Shown here piece by piece: positions 37,214 to 48,414 of a stretch of DNA of 64,000 nt. The translations under genes and the position numbers were made by a program. The number at the start of each line of letters is the position of its first letter. The first letter of the stretch is position 1. The stretch is from Rhodovastum sp963709085 (GTDB lineage Bacteria; Pseudomonadota; Alphaproteobacteria; Acetobacterales; Acetobacteraceae). Location of the stretch: the NCBI GenBank assembly GCA_963709085.1, contig CAVPVB010000007.1:558001-622000 (forward strand), in the 5' to 3' direction. The notes beneath the pieces were generated by a model that was not told the DNA's origin, made no database searches, and worked only from the letters and a program-made list of their open reading frames with translations.

Positions 37214-38430
37214 CAGGGGAATCGCACTTGGAATTTCCTTGACAGCGCGACGGCGGCTTGCGCGGGGCGGGGCGATGGATTCTACCGGAGGGCGCGCGAA
37301 ACCTGCGGTGGGAGGACGCCTTGGATCAGTTTGCCGGCTGCTGGGAGGGTCTGGAAGACCCACGAACCGGGAATGCCGGGCTGCATGACTTCCATGAGTT
37401 GCTGATGATTGCGCTGTGTACAGTGTTATGTGGCGGCCAGGGTGCGGTGGACATGGCTCGGTTTGCGGAAGCGAAAGAGCCGTTCCTGCGCGGCTTTCTC
37501 AAGCTGGAGAAGGGCATTCCAAGTCACGACACTTTCAGCCGCCTGTTCCGCCTGCTCGACCCGGCGCAGTTTGGCGCGGCGTTTCAGCGGTTCATGGCGC
37601 AGTTTTCGAGTACGGTTCAGGGCGTTGTAGCGATCGATGGCAAGGTTCTGCGTCGCTCCTTCGATCGCGCCAGCGGCAAGTCACCGCTGCATATGGTCAG
37701 TGCCTGGGGATGCGAGCAGCGCCTGGTGCTGGCGCAGATCGCCACCGACGCCAAATCAAATGAGATCACCGCGGTGCCGAAGTTGCTGGAGATGCTGTCA
37801 CTGAAAGGCACGATCGTGACCGCCGACGCGCTCAACTGCCAGCGGGCGATTGCTCAGCAGATCGTCGATCAGGGCGGCGACTATGCCCTGGCGCTGAAGG
37901 GCAATCAGGGCACGCTGCATGATGACGTCAGCACGTTCCTCAATGACCCGGCCAGCAAACCGGCGACGAGCGCGCAAAACGTGGACGCCGATCACGGCCG
38001 CATCGAGACCCGCACGGCCACGGTCTCGACCGATATCGACTGGTTGCAGCGGGATCATCACTGGCCCGGCCTGGCGGCCATCGGCAAGGTTGTCCGTATC
38101 CGTGAAACCGCGAGCAAGACCACCACCGAGACCGCCTACTACCTTCTCAGCACAGCGCTATCCGCGACACGCTTCAACGAGGTCGTCCGCGAGCACTGGG
38201 GTGTCGAAAACCGGCTGCACTGGCGGCTGGATGTGGTGATGAACGAGGATCAGGACCGGACCAGACTGGGCAACGGGCCACACAATCTTGCGGTCCTGCG
38301 ACACATGGCCCTGAACGTCATGCAGAAGGACGGCTCCAAGGGCTCTCTGCGCGGCAAGTTCCAACGGGCCGGTTGGAACGATGCCTATCTCTCCAGACTC
38401 CTCGGATCCTTCTGAAATGCGATTGCCCTG
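37214..38430 (+). mobile_element. Complete ISAs1-family insertion sequence
   Basis: A 1217-bp element bounded by 13-bp terminal inverted repeats: CAGGGGAATCGCA at 37214-37226 and TGCGATTGCCCTG at 38418-38430, one mismatch. It is flanked by a perfect 10-bp direct repeat GGGGGAAGGA (37204-37213 and 38431-38440), the target duplication. One intact transposase gene fills it. The intact ends, target duplication and open frame show that the insertion is recent. It lies between lpxC and bamD, which are otherwise neighbours in many alphaproteobacteria. Confidence 0.93.
37321..38415 (+). CDS. ISAs1-family DDE transposase
   Basis: Predicted 364-residue transposase. The N-terminal region (DQFAGCWEGLEDPRTGNAGLH, DFHELLMIALCTVLCGG) is typical of ISAs1 members. 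Catalytic acids are expected at VVAIDGKVLRRS, TIVTADALNCQ and EHWGVENRLHWRLDVVMNED. The TTG at 37321 follows GGGAGGAC and gives the family's usual start; an in-frame upstream codon at 37258 is possible. The gene is intact and reads opposite to the bamD and lpxC genes on either side. Confidence 0.9.
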   Translation: MDQFAGCWEGLEDPRTGNAGLHDFHELLMIALCTVLCGGQGAVDMARFAEAKEPFLRGFLKLEKGIPSHDTFSRLFRLLDPAQFGAAFQRFMAQFSSTVQGVVAIDGKVLRRSFDRASGKSPLHMVSAWGCEQRLVLAQIATDAKSNEITAVPKLLEMLSLKGTIVTADALNCQRAIAQQIVDQGGDYALALKGNQGTLHDDVSTFLNDPASKPATSAQNVDADHGRIETRTATVSTDIDWLQRDHHWPGLAAIGKVVRIRETASKTTTETAYYLLSTALSATRFNEVVREHWGVENRLHWRLDVVMNEDQDRTRLGNGPHNLAVLRHMALNVMQKDGSKGSLRGKFQRAGWNDAYLSRLLGSF

Positions 38431-38569
38431 GGGGGAAGGAAAGGCCGCGGCTTGGTGCTGGCCGGAGCGCGGGCGAAAATGGCACCAGGGGCGGCGATGG
38501 CGAGAGAGGCGGCGAGGGCGAGCGCCGGCCAGGGTGTTCTCCCGAACCCCCCCGGCCAGGGCGGCGCCG

Positions 38570-39643
38570 TCAGGCCGGCGCCGCCGCGGCGGGCAGGCGG
38601 ATCTGCCAGCCGGCGATCGATTCGGCCGGGGCCGCGAAGCGCCAGTTGGCCGCATCGGCGAACAGCGCCCGCAGCAGGCGGTTGTTCAGCGCATGGCCGG
38701 GCCGGTGGGCGAGGTAACGGCCGCGCAGGGGCGCCCCGGCCAGGGCCAGGTCGCCCACCGCGTCCAGCAGCTTGTGGCGCACGAATTCGTCCGGCATGCG
38801 CAGGCCGGTCGGGTTCAGCACCGCGGCGCCGTCGACCACCACGGCGTTGTCCAGGCTGCCGCCGCGCGCCAGACCGGCGGCGCGCAGTTGCTCCACCTCG
38901 GAAGCCATGGTGAAGGTGCGCGCCCGCGCCAGCCGGCTGCGGAACACCCCCGGCCCGAGCTGCAGGGTCAACGCCTGCCAGCCGATCGCCGCGGCGTCGA
39001 AAGCGATCGACACCGACATGTCGAACCCGTTCGCGCGCGGCCGCAACTCGGCATACGACTCGCCGTGCGATACCCGCACCGGCCGCAGCACCTCGATGGC
39101 CTCGACCGGGGAGTCCTGCTCGACGATGCCGGCGCAGTCGATCAGGAACACGAAATCATTCGCCGAGCCGTCGAGGATCGGCATCTCCGGTCCATCGATC
39201 TCCAGCACCGCGTTATGCACGCCGCAGCCGGCCAGCGCCGCCAGGGCATGCTCCACCGTTCCCACCCGCGCCTCGGGGCGGTCGGGCAGGCCGAGCACGG
39301 TGCACAGGCGGGTGTCGATCACGTGGTCGAACCGGGCGGGGATGTCCACGCCGGCATGGCCGGCGGCGTCGGTCAGGTCGGTGCGCCGCACCACGAATCC
39401 GCTGCCGGTCGGCGCCGGGCGCAGCGTCAGCGACACGCGCTGGCCGCCATGCAGGCCGACGCCGACGCAGGATATGGCGGAGCGCAGGGTGCGCTGGGCG
39501 CCGAATCCATGCCCGGCCATCACCGGGCTGATCTGCGTCGCATCGGCAAGCGATGCGTCGGCCGGCGTTGCGTCGGCCAGGGTCGCATTTGACTGCGCCG
39601 GATCGGTCGTCTCAAGGCGGAACATGTGTGGTAGCCCATCCAT
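38570..39643 (-). CDS. lpxC: UDP-3-O-acyl-GlcNAc deacetylase LpxC
   Basis: Predicted 357-residue zinc amidase, the committed step of lipid A synthesis. Core motifs: RTLRSAISCVGVGLHGGQRV, the zinc-binding His in VGTVEHALAALAGCGVHNAV, LEIDGPEMPILDGSANDFV (catalytic Glu/Asp region), FVRHKLLDAVGDLALAG (second zinc His and Asp) and AHRPGHALNN (third region). An N-terminal extension of about 45 residues with short Ala/Asp repeats (ATLADATPADASLADAT) precedes the fold. The ATG at 39643 has AGGGGAAG upstream. It follows ftsZ in the conserved order, but a terminator lies between the two. Confidence 0.94.
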   Translation of the reverse strand: MDGLPHMFRLETTDPAQSNATLADATPADASLADATQISPVMAGHGFGAQRTLRSAISCVGVGLHGGQRVSLTLRPAPTGSGFVVRRTDLTDAAGHAGVDIPARFDHVIDTRLCTVLGLPDRPEARVGTVEHALAALAGCGVHNAVLEIDGPEMPILDGSANDFVFLIDCAGIVEQDSPVEAIEVLRPVRVSHGESYAELRPRANGFDMSVSIAFDAAAIGWQALTLQLGPGVFRSRLARARTFTMASEVEQLRAAGLARGGSLDNAVVVDGAAVLNPTGLRMPDEFVRHKLLDAVGDLALAGAPLRGRYLAHRPGHALNNRLLRALFADAANWRFAAPAESIAGWQIRLPAAAAPA

Positions 39644-39968
39644 CGCGCGGTCTTCCCCTCGGGCCGTGCAGGCCCCGGTGTAGGTTCGGGCCGGCGCCGG
39701 TACGATGCGCCGTCAATCTAAGCGTAAGGGGCCGGCGGGGGGGCGCGCGAGTCAATGATTATTGCCGCGTATTACAGTCGAACCGACTGAAATTATGGCA
39801 AATGTGGCGCTGCGAAGCGACGCGTGTAACTGCCGTGAAACAAACGCGAATCAAGGGCTTCCGCACGATTCCTGGGCAAAAAAAACGCTCCCTGACCGTG
39901 CGGCGGCACGACCAGGGAGCGTTTTTACCGCCCCGCCCGAACCGGACGGGGCGACCCGGAGAAACCGG
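39644..39968. other. Intergenic region between ftsZ and lpxC
   Basis: 325 bp with the ftsZ terminator at its right end. The remaining part (39644-39877) is partly AT-rich near 39755-39800 and should contain the lpxC promoter, since the terminator separates lpxC from the division cluster. I see no clear -35/-10 pair and no open reading frame worth calling. Confidence 0.5.
39878..39926 (-). terminator. Rho-independent terminator of the division cluster
   Basis: Minus-strand reading: ACGCTCCCTG pairs perfectly with CAGGGAGCGT (39913-39922 and 39885-39894), followed by eight T (39878-39885). A five-base T run on the plus side makes it partly symmetrical. It begins about 45 bp after the ftsZ stop and marks the end of the dcw transcript. 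Confidence 0.93.
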
Positions 39969-41651
39969 TCAGGACGACTGGCGACGCAGGAAGGCCGGGA
40001 TGTCGATGCCCACCTCGTCGCCGGCGGCCTGGCGAACATTGGCCCGGACCGGTGCCTCGCGCTGCTGCACCTCGTGCAGCGCCATCTCGGACCGGCCGGA
40101 TGGCGCGAGCGCGCCGGCCTGGGCCGCCGGCAGGGTGCCGCGGATGGCGCCGGTGACGATGCCGAACAGGCTCTTGCGCGCCTGGGGCGCCGCCTCGGCG
40201 GCCTGATCGTCGGCATACATGGCATTGCCGCGCGGCTGCGGCGCCGGCCGCGCGGGCCCGCGTGGTGCCAACTGGGGCGCCTGCTGGGGCGCCGACCGCG
40301 AGACCGCCGGCGGTTCCATCTGCTCGTCGCCGTAGCCGCCGGCGTAGGCGTACTCGTTCTCCGCCGCCTGCTGCGGCGCCGGGGCGGACGGCACCATGCG
40401 CGCCACCGGGGCGCCGGCCGGCGCCTGCCGCCCCGGCTGCGTCCGGTTCTGCGCCGCCGCGCCCGCCGCCGCGTTCATCTGGGCGGCCGCCGCGTGCAAC
40501 GGCAGGCCCGCCGTCCCGTGCGTCTGCAGGCCGCCGGCCGATGGGCGCGTCCCCACCACCGGCGGGGCGCTCATGATGCCCAGGGACGCGCCGTTGGCGC
40601 CGGTGGCCGACGACACGGCGGCCGGCGCCGCACTGCCGCCCACCGCCACCAGCTTGGGACGCTCGGCCGTCTTCTGGGCCGGCGACTCGATGCCGGTCGC
40701 CACCACCGATACCCGGATCTTGCCGGTCAGCGACTCGTCGATCGCCGAGCCGAAGATGATGTTGGCTTCCTCGTCCACTTCCTCGCGGATGCGGTTGGCG
40801 GCCAGGTCCACCTCGAACAGCGTCATGTCCTCGCCGCCGGTGATGTTGATCAGCAGGCCGCGCGCGCCGGCCATGCTGGTGTCTTCCAGCAGCGGGTTGC
40901 TGATCGCTGCTTCGGCGGCGCGGATGGAGCGGTTCTCGCCCTCGGCCTCGCCGGTGCCCATCATCGCCTTGCCCATTTCCGCCATCACGGTGCGGATGTC
41001 GGCGAAATCGAGGTTCACCAGGCCGGGCGCGACCATCAGGTCGGTGACGCCGCGCACGCCCATGTACAGCACGTTGTCGGCCATCTTGAACGCTTCCTTC
41101 CAGCCGGTCCGCTCATTGGCCAGCCGGAAAAGGTTCTGGTTCGGGATCACGATCAGCGTATCGACGAATTGCTGCAGCTCGGTGATGCCCTCATCGGCGG
41201 CGCGGGCGCGGCGCTGGCCTTCGAAGGTGAACGGCTTGGTCACCACGCCGACCGTCAGGATGTTCTTCTCGCGCGCCATGCGGGCGATCACCGGGGCGGC
41301 CCCGGTGCCGGTGCCGCCGCCCATGCCGGCGGTGATGAACACCATGTGGGCGCCATCCAGGTGGCGGTACAGCTCGTCGGCCGCCTCCTCCGCGGCGGCG
41401 CGGCCGATCTCGGGCTTCGCCCCGGCGCCGAGCCCCTGGGTGATGTGGGGCCCGAGCTGGATGCGGCGATTCGCCTTCGAGTGCAGCAATTGCTGCGCAT
41501 CGGTGTTGGCCACCACGAACTCGACACCCTGAAGGTTCATCGCGATCATGTTGTCGACGGCATTGGTGCCGCCGCCGCCAACGCCGATCACGGTGATCCG
41601 CGGCGTGAAATCGGTGTGCATGTTCTGGGGGATCGTCAGGTTCAGGGTCAT
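39969..41651 (-). CDS. ftsZ: Cell division GTPase FtsZ
   Basis: Predicted 560-residue tubulin-like GTPase that forms the Z ring. GTP-binding motifs: ITVIGVGGGGTNAVDNM, the tubulin signature FITAGMGGGTGTGAAP, and the catalytic T7 loop NLDFADIRTVM. The globular domain ends near residue 320. A very long Ala/Pro/Gln-rich linker of about 220 residues follows, and the protein ends with the conserved tail DEVGIDIPAFLRRQ, which binds FtsA and other partners. The length, well above the roughly 380 residues of E. coli FtsZ, is due to this linker. ftsA lies 59 bp upstream on the same strand. Confidence 0.97.
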   Translation of the reverse strand: MTLNLTIPQNMHTDFTPRITVIGVGGGGTNAVDNMIAMNLQGVEFVVANTDAQQLLHSKANRRIQLGPHITQGLGAGAKPEIGRAAAEEAADELYRHLDGAHMVFITAGMGGGTGTGAAPVIARMAREKNILTVGVVTKPFTFEGQRRARAADEGITELQQFVDTLIVIPNQNLFRLANERTGWKEAFKMADNVLYMGVRGVTDLMVAPGLVNLDFADIRTVMAEMGKAMMGTGEAEGENRSIRAAEAAISNPLLEDTSMAGARGLLINITGGEDMTLFEVDLAANRIREEVDEEANIIFGSAIDESLTGKIRVSVVATGIESPAQKTAERPKLVAVGGSAAPAAVSSATGANGASLGIMSAPPVVGTRPSAGGLQTHGTAGLPLHAAAAQMNAAAGAAAQNRTQPGRQAPAGAPVARMVPSAPAPQQAAENEYAYAGGYGDEQMEPPAVSRSAPQQAPQLAPRGPARPAPQPRGNAMYADDQAAEAAPQARKSLFGIVTGAIRGTLPAAQAGALAPSGRSEMALHEVQQREAPVRANVRQAAGDEVGIDIPAFLRRQSS

Positions 41652-41710
41652 GTCAGGTCCTCCCTACTACAGGGTCCGGTTGTGGAACAGGGTGCCGATT
41701 CGGGGATTTA

Positions 41711-43013
41711 TCATACGCGCTCACGTAGATAATTGACGCAGCGGCGTACCCAGCCGCTCGGACGTTCGGTTTCGGGGTCGATGTCATGCACGGAGCGGCC
41801 CTCGCCGGAGGCCCAGGCCAGCAGCCCGACGGTGGTCGCGAAGGCCGGCCCGCAGGCCGAGTTCAGGCAGGTCGCGCAGCGCCATCGGCTTGCCCGGCCG
41901 CACCGTGCGGCCGAGGATGCGCGCCGCCATGTCGCGCGCGCCGGACAACTGGCTGGCACCGCCGGTCAGCACCACGCGCGTTCCGGCGACCCGCCCCAGG
42001 CCGGAGGCTTCCAGCCGCTCCTTCACCATCTCGAAGGTTTCCTCCAGGCGCGGGCGGATAATGTTGACCACCATGCTGCGCGGCACCTTGGCGATCTGGT
42101 GCTCCTCCTCGCCCACCATCGGCACCGGCAGCATTTCGCGCTCGTCGTCCGGGCTCGACTGGGCGCTGCCGTACAGCGTCTTCAGCCGCTCGGCGTGCGC
42201 CACCGGGGTCGAGAGGATGCGGGCGATGTCGTTGGTGACGTGCGAGCCGCCCACCGGCAACTGCGCGGTGTGCAGCAATTGTCCCTCGGCGAACACCGCC
42301 ATGCCGGTGGTGCCGCCGCCCATGTCCAGCACGGTGGCGCCGAGCAGCTTCTCGTCCTCGACCAGCGTGGCCAGCCCCGCCGCCATCGGCGAGGAGACCA
42401 GCTCGGTGATGTCGAGGTCGCAGCGGGCGATCGTGGCGCCGAGCGTGCGCAGCGCGGTCGACAGCGCATCGACCACGTGCAGCCGCCCGGTCAGCGTCTC
42501 GCAGTGCAGCCCGCGCGGATCGGTCACCCCCTGCACGTCGTCGGCGGTGAAGGCCAGCGGCAGCGCGTGCAGAATCTCGCGCCCGTCGCTGACCGCGCGG
42601 GCGCGGCCTTCCAGCAGCACCCGCCGGATGTCGTGCTCGTTCACCGCGCGGCCGCCCACCGGCCACTGCACGTTGAACAGCCGGCTCTCGGGCTGGCCGC
42701 AGGAGAGGTTCACCGTCACCCCGCGCAGCCGGGTGCCGGCCATGTCCTCGGCCTGGCCGACGGCGGCGCGGATGGCACGCTCGGCCTCCTCCATATCGGT
42801 GATGCCGCCGCCGCGCACACCGCGGCCTTTCTGCCAACCGAAGCCGAGCACGCGGATGGAGGCATCCGATTCCACCCGGCCGATGATGCAGACGATCTTG
42901 GTCGTGCCGATGTCGAGCACGCCGAACGCGCCGGAGGGCCGGGCGCGGATGCGCGCGGGCGGCTCCATCGGCGCCGTGTTCGGCGGCAGGACGCGGCGCG
43001 GCATGTCGTTCAT
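41711..43013 (-). CDS. ftsA: Cell division protein FtsA (frameshift near C-terminus)
   Basis: Actin-like ATPase that tethers FtsZ to the membrane. Actin-fold motifs: FGVLDIGTTKIVCIIG (phosphate 1), TVLDMGGGTTGMAVFAEG (phosphate 2) and VVLTGGASQLSG (adenosine). The frame is intact to PMALRDLPE and then shifts. The continuation NSACGPAFATTVGLLAWASG through to the amphipathic tail RPSGWVRRCVNYLRERV, expected as the membrane-targeting helix, is one base out of register. One extra base near 41864-41869 explains it. The ATG at 43013 has GAGGAGG upstream. The normal protein would be about 433 residues. Confidence 0.92.
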
Positions 43014-43023
43014 TGCTGCCTCC

Positions 43024-43998
43024 TCACGTCGGTTTGCGCGGCGTCTTGCCGGCATCGGCAGGCTTGCCCGTTTCCTTGCCGCCAGTTTCTTTCGGGTCGG
43101 CCTTCTCGGGCTGCGGACGCACCACCAGCCGGTCCGCCAGGCGCAGATCGACCACCTGCAGTGGCCGGTCGAGCAGGGAATAGGCCGATTGCAGCTCCAT
43201 CAGCTTGGCCAGCGCCGCCGGCTCGGCGCCCTCGGGCAGCATCACGTCGGCGCCGTTGTTCATGCGCAGGTTCCAGCGCCGCTCGCCCACCCGCACCGCC
43301 GCCTGCAGGTGGCTCATGATCAGCGGATAGCGGCCCAGCGCGTCGATCAGCACCGCCGCCGCCGCCGGCGCGCCGGCTCCCACCACCAGCGGTATCTGGG
43401 AGGCGAACGAGGCCACGTCGGGATCGGTCATCACCTCGCCGTTGCGGTCGATCAGCACGAAATGGCCTTCGTGCTGCCACACCGCGAACGGCCGCCGCTC
43501 GGTCAGATGCACCACGATGGTGGCGGGCAGGCGCCGCTCGACGGTGGCGCTCTCCACCCAGTTGATGGTTTCGATGCGCGCCCGCGCGTCGGCCAGCGAG
43601 ACGCCGAAGATCGGATCGCCGTGGTGCACGCCCAGCGCCGCGCGCACCAGCGGCTCGGGCGTTTTGACCAGCCCGTCGATCGCCACGTCCTGCACGCGCA
43701 GGCCCAGCTCCGCCGTGACATCGCCCAGCCGCTCGCGAAATTTCCCGGCCTGGCTGACCGGCTGCAGCGTGGCGACGCCGGCCGCGCCCACCACCAGCAG
43801 AATGGTCAGCATCATGCCCGGCCCCAGCAGGCCGCGCCGCCGCTTCCACAGCAGCCGCCACAGGCCGGGCCGGTCGGGCATGCGCGACACCGGCATGCGG
43901 GGGGGCATGCGCGGCGGCGGCATGCGCGGAGGGGGCATCCGCGGCGGCGGCATGCGCGAGGGCGGCGGCGCCTGGCCGGACGGATTCATGCGCGACAT
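43024..43998 (-). CDS. ftsQ: Cell division protein FtsQ
   Basis: Predicted 324-residue single-pass division protein. A cytoplasmic N-terminus of about 50 residues carries the repeat PPPRMPPPRMPPPRMP. One membrane helix (GPGMMLTILLVVGAAGVATL) follows, then the POTRA domain (LRVQDVAIDGLVKTPEPLVR, NWVESATVERRLPATIVVHL) and the FtsQ beta domain. FtsQ links the early divisome to FtsB/FtsL. The ATG at 43998 lies inside the end of ddl (stop at 43986), an overlap of 13 bases. Because of the ddl frameshift, one long frame appears to fuse Ddl and FtsQ; they are separate genes. Confidence 0.92.
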   Translation of the reverse strand: MSRMNPSGQAPPPSRMPPPRMPPPRMPPPRMPPRMPVSRMPDRPGLWRLLWKRRRGLLGPGMMLTILLVVGAAGVATLQPVSQAGKFRERLGDVTAELGLRVQDVAIDGLVKTPEPLVRAALGVHHGDPIFGVSLADARARIETINWVESATVERRLPATIVVHLTERRPFAVWQHEGHFVLIDRNGEVMTDPDVASFASQIPLVVGAGAPAAAAVLIDALGRYPLIMSHLQAAVRVGERRWNLRMNNGADVMLPEGAEPAALAKLMELQSAYSLLDRPLQVVDLRLADRLVVRPQPEKADPKETGGKETGKPADAGKTPRKPT

Positions 43999-44904
43999 GC
44001 GGCGTTCTCCACCATCCAGGCGCAGAGCTGCGGGAAGCTCATGCCGCAATGCGCGGCCTGCTCGGGCAGCAGCGAGGTCGGTGTCAGGCCGGGCTGGGTG
44101 TTCACTTCCAGCAGCACCAGCCGGCCGGGTTCGCCGGCGGTGTCGTCGTAGCGGAAATCGGCGCGGGTCGCGCCGCGGCAGCCGAGCGCCCGATGCGCCG
44201 CCAGCGCCATGTCCAGCGCCTGGGCGGCCGCGTCCGGATGGATCACCGCCGGAACGACATGATAGGAGCCGCCCGCGGCGTATTTCGAACTCGTAATCAT
44301 AGAAGGTGTTGCCGGCGACGATCTCCGTCACCGCCAGCGCGTGGTCGCCCATCACGCCCACGGTCAGCTCGCGGCCGGGGATGAATTCCTCGACCATCGC
44401 CTGCGGGCCGAAGCGCCAGCCGGCGGCCAGTGCGGCGCGCCGGTTGTCGCCTTCGCGCATGATCTCGACGCCGACCGACGAGCCTTCGTTGGCCGGCTTG
44501 ACCACATAGGGACGCGGCAGCGGGTCGTGGTGCTCCAGCTCGGCGATGTCCACCATCCGCCCCTGCGCCACCGGCAGTCCGGCGGCGGCGAACACCGCCT
44601 TGGCGGCGGCCTTGTCCATGGCCAGGGCGGAGGCGCGCACGCCGGAATGCGTATAGGGGATGCCGAGCCAGTCGAGCACGCCCTGGATGGCGCCGTCCTC
44701 GCCGAAGCGGCCGTGCAGGGCGTTGAACACGGCGTCGGGCCTTGGGTCCAGGGCGGCGATCACCGCCGCCAGATCATCCCCCACCACCACCGGCACGACC
44801 TCGTAGCCGGCCGCCCGCAGCGCGGTCACGACCTGCGCGCCGGATGCCAGGGAAACCTCGCGCTCGGCGGAAATCCCGCCGTACAGAACCGCCACCCGGC
44901 TCAT
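43986..44904 (-). CDS. ddl: D-alanine--D-alanine ligase (one frameshift)
   Basis: ATP-grasp enzyme that makes D-Ala-D-Ala for peptidoglycan. VAVLYGGISAEREVSLASG, FNALHGRFGEDGAIQGVLDW, YTHSGVRASALAMDK, PYVVKPANEGSSVGVEI and FIPGRELTVGVMG are intact in the first frame. After FYDYEF the frame breaks. KYAAGGSYHVVPA, GCRGATRADFRYDD and LVLLEVNTQPGLTPTSLLPE, which hold the metal ligands, continue one base away; removing one G (plus strand C at 44286) restores a normal 305-residue enzyme. Start and stop overlap murB (ATGA) and ftsQ. The gene is normally essential, so the shift is probably a sequence error unless another ddl exists. Confidence 0.92.
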
Positions 44905-45865
44905 ATCGCCGCCTCCCCTTCAGGGACCGGAAGGGCCGGCGTGCGCGCCGGCGTGCCCGGCACGCCGATGCGGCGGATCTCCCACTCCAGCACCACCCCG
45001 CTGGCCTCGCGCACGCGCCGGCGCACCTCTTCCCCAAGTCCCTCGATGTCGGCGGCGGTGGCGCCGCCGGTGTTGATGAGGAAGTTGCAGTGCTTCTCCG
45101 ACACCTGCGCGCCCCCGCGCACGAGCCCGCGGCAGCCGGCGGCGTCGATCAGCTCCCACGCCTTCATCGCCGGCGGGTTGCGGAAGGTGGAGCCGCCGGT
45201 GCGGGCGCGCACCGGCTGGGCCGCCTCGCGGCTGGCGCGGATCTCGGCCATGCGTGCGGCGATGCCGGCGGCCTCGCCACGGCGGGCGCGGAACCGGGCG
45301 CGCACCACCACGCCGCCCGGCGGCAGCGAGGAATGCCGGTACTCGAAGCCCAGCTCATGCGACCGGCGGCGCACCAGCTCGCCCGAGCGGGTGACGATCT
45401 CGGCCCAGTCCAGGCAGGCGGCGACATCGCCGCCATAGGCGCCGGCATTCATCGCCACCGCCCCGCCGATCGTACCGGGGATGCCGGAGAGGAACTCCAG
45501 CCCGGCCAGCCCGGCGGCGGCGGCATGTTCGGCCACCGTCACATCCAGTGCCGCCGCGCCGGCGATGATGCCGTCGTTCTCGACCACGATCTCGCCGAAA
45601 CCGCGCGCCAGCTTCACCACCACCCCGTGCACGCCGCCGTCGCGCACGATCAGGTTCGACGCCGCGCCGATGGCGGTCACCGGCACGCCATGCGGCAGCG
45701 CGCGCAGGAAGGCGCACAGATCATCGGTATCCGCCGGCCGCACCAGCGCCTCCGCCGGCCCGCCGACGCGGAACCAGGTCTGCGGCGCCAGCACCGCATC
45801 GGCCTGCACCCGCCCGCGCAAGGGCGGCAACTGCTCGGCCAGCACAGGGATGATGGCGGCTGCAA

Positions 45866-45869
<4 letters not shown>
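44901..45869 (-). CDS. murB: UDP-N-acetylenolpyruvoylglucosamine reductase
   Basis: Predicted 322-residue FAD enzyme that reduces UDP-GlcNAc-enolpyruvate to UDP-MurNAc. FAD-binding residues: TWFRVGGPAEALVRPAD, VTAIGAASNLIVRDGG, LSGIPGTIGGAVAMNAGAYG. The catalytic Ser and Glu regions are GGSTFRNPP and the stretch near QVSEKHCNFLINTGGATAAD. The ATG at 45869 makes a four-base ATGA overlap with murC; the longer frame to 45935 would bury murC codons. It overlaps ddl the same way at its end. Confidence 0.95.
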
Positions 45870-47298
<1,429 letters not shown>

Positions 47299-47302
<4 letters not shown>

Positions 47303-48414
47303 GCAACGAAATCCTGCGTCATTGTCCGCTCCACGAGGTTGGCCAGCCGGGAAACCGCATCGGCGATGCCGCAGGTGGCGGCGGCATGGGCGGCGGCTTC
47401 CAGCGTCGCCGGCGATGCGGCCAGCGCGGCGATCCGCCCTGCCAGCGCATCAGGCGTGAACGTCGGTTGTGGCATCACGAAGGCGCCCCCTGCCTGGGCC
47501 AGCGCCCGCGCATTGGCGGTCTGGTGGTCGTCGATCGCGCCGGGCAGCGGCACCAGGATGGCGGGCCGCCCGGCCACGGCGAGTTCGGCCACGGTAGAGG
47601 CGCCGGCACGGGCGATCACCAGATGCGCGGCGCCGAGCAAGCCCGCCACATCGGCGAAGAACGGCGCCAGCTCGACGGCGATGCCGGTGCCGCTATAGGC
47701 GCGGCGCACCCGCGCCAGATCCTCGCTGCGGCATTGCTGGGTGACCCGCAGGACCAGCCGCAGCTCCTCCGGCAGGGCGGCGAGGGCGGCCGGCACCACA
47801 TCGCTGAACACCCGCGCGCCGAGCGATCCGCCCAGCACAAGCACGCGCAATTCCGGCCCGGCCGGCGCCGGACCGCGGCCGGCGAGGGCGGCCAGCGCCG
47901 GCCGCACCGGGTTGCCGGTGAGCACCGTGCGGATGCCGTCCGGCACCAGCGCCGTGCCGGCATGGCTGAGCGCCAGCACATCGGCCAGCCGCGCCAGCAG
48001 GCGGTTGGCCCGGCCGAGCACGGCGTTCTGTTCGTGCAGCACCAGAAGCGGCCGGCGGCGCAGCAACCGCGCCCCCAGCACCGGCGCCACCGCCGGATAA
48101 CCGCCGAACCCGACCACCACCGAGGGCTGCAGCCGCCGAAGGATCGCCCGCGCCTGCACGGTGCCGGCGGCCAGCTGCGCCACCGCGGTCGCGCCCCGCA
48201 GCACCCCGCGCCCGGCGATGCCGGCGCCGCGCAGCACGAAGGTTTCCTGGCGGCCAAGGGTCGCGCCGGCGAGCCCGGCCGAGCGCGCATCGGTCATCAG
48301 CGCCAGCCGATGGCCGCGCCGCAGCAGCTCGGCGGCCAGCGCCTCGGCGGGAAAGAAATGGCCTCCCGTGCCGCCGGCGGCGATGACGACCGGAGCGGAG
48401 AGGGGGCCCCTCAT
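47299..48414 (-). CDS. murG: UDP-GlcNAc:lipid I transferase MurG
   Basis: Predicted 371-residue GT-B glycosyltransferase that converts lipid I to lipid II on the inner face of the membrane. The first glycine loop is IAAGGTGGHFFPAEALA, the second VVVGFGGYPAVAPVLGA, and the donor-site region is LVLGGSLGARVFSD and VIARAGASTVAELAVAGRP, ending in the GAIDDHQTANARAL loop. The ATG at 48414 overlaps the ftsW stop by four bases. Confidence 0.96.

Noticed and set aside
37168..37227. A longer BamD starting at 37227
   Set aside because: The extra codons lie in the end of the insertion sequence and its target duplication, so they cannot be part of the original gene.
43024..44904. A single 626-residue Ddl-FtsQ fusion protein
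   Set aside because: The C-terminal half of Ddl is found intact one base away, with its own stop at 43986, and ftsQ has its own ATG at 43998. The apparent fusion is produced by one inserted base.
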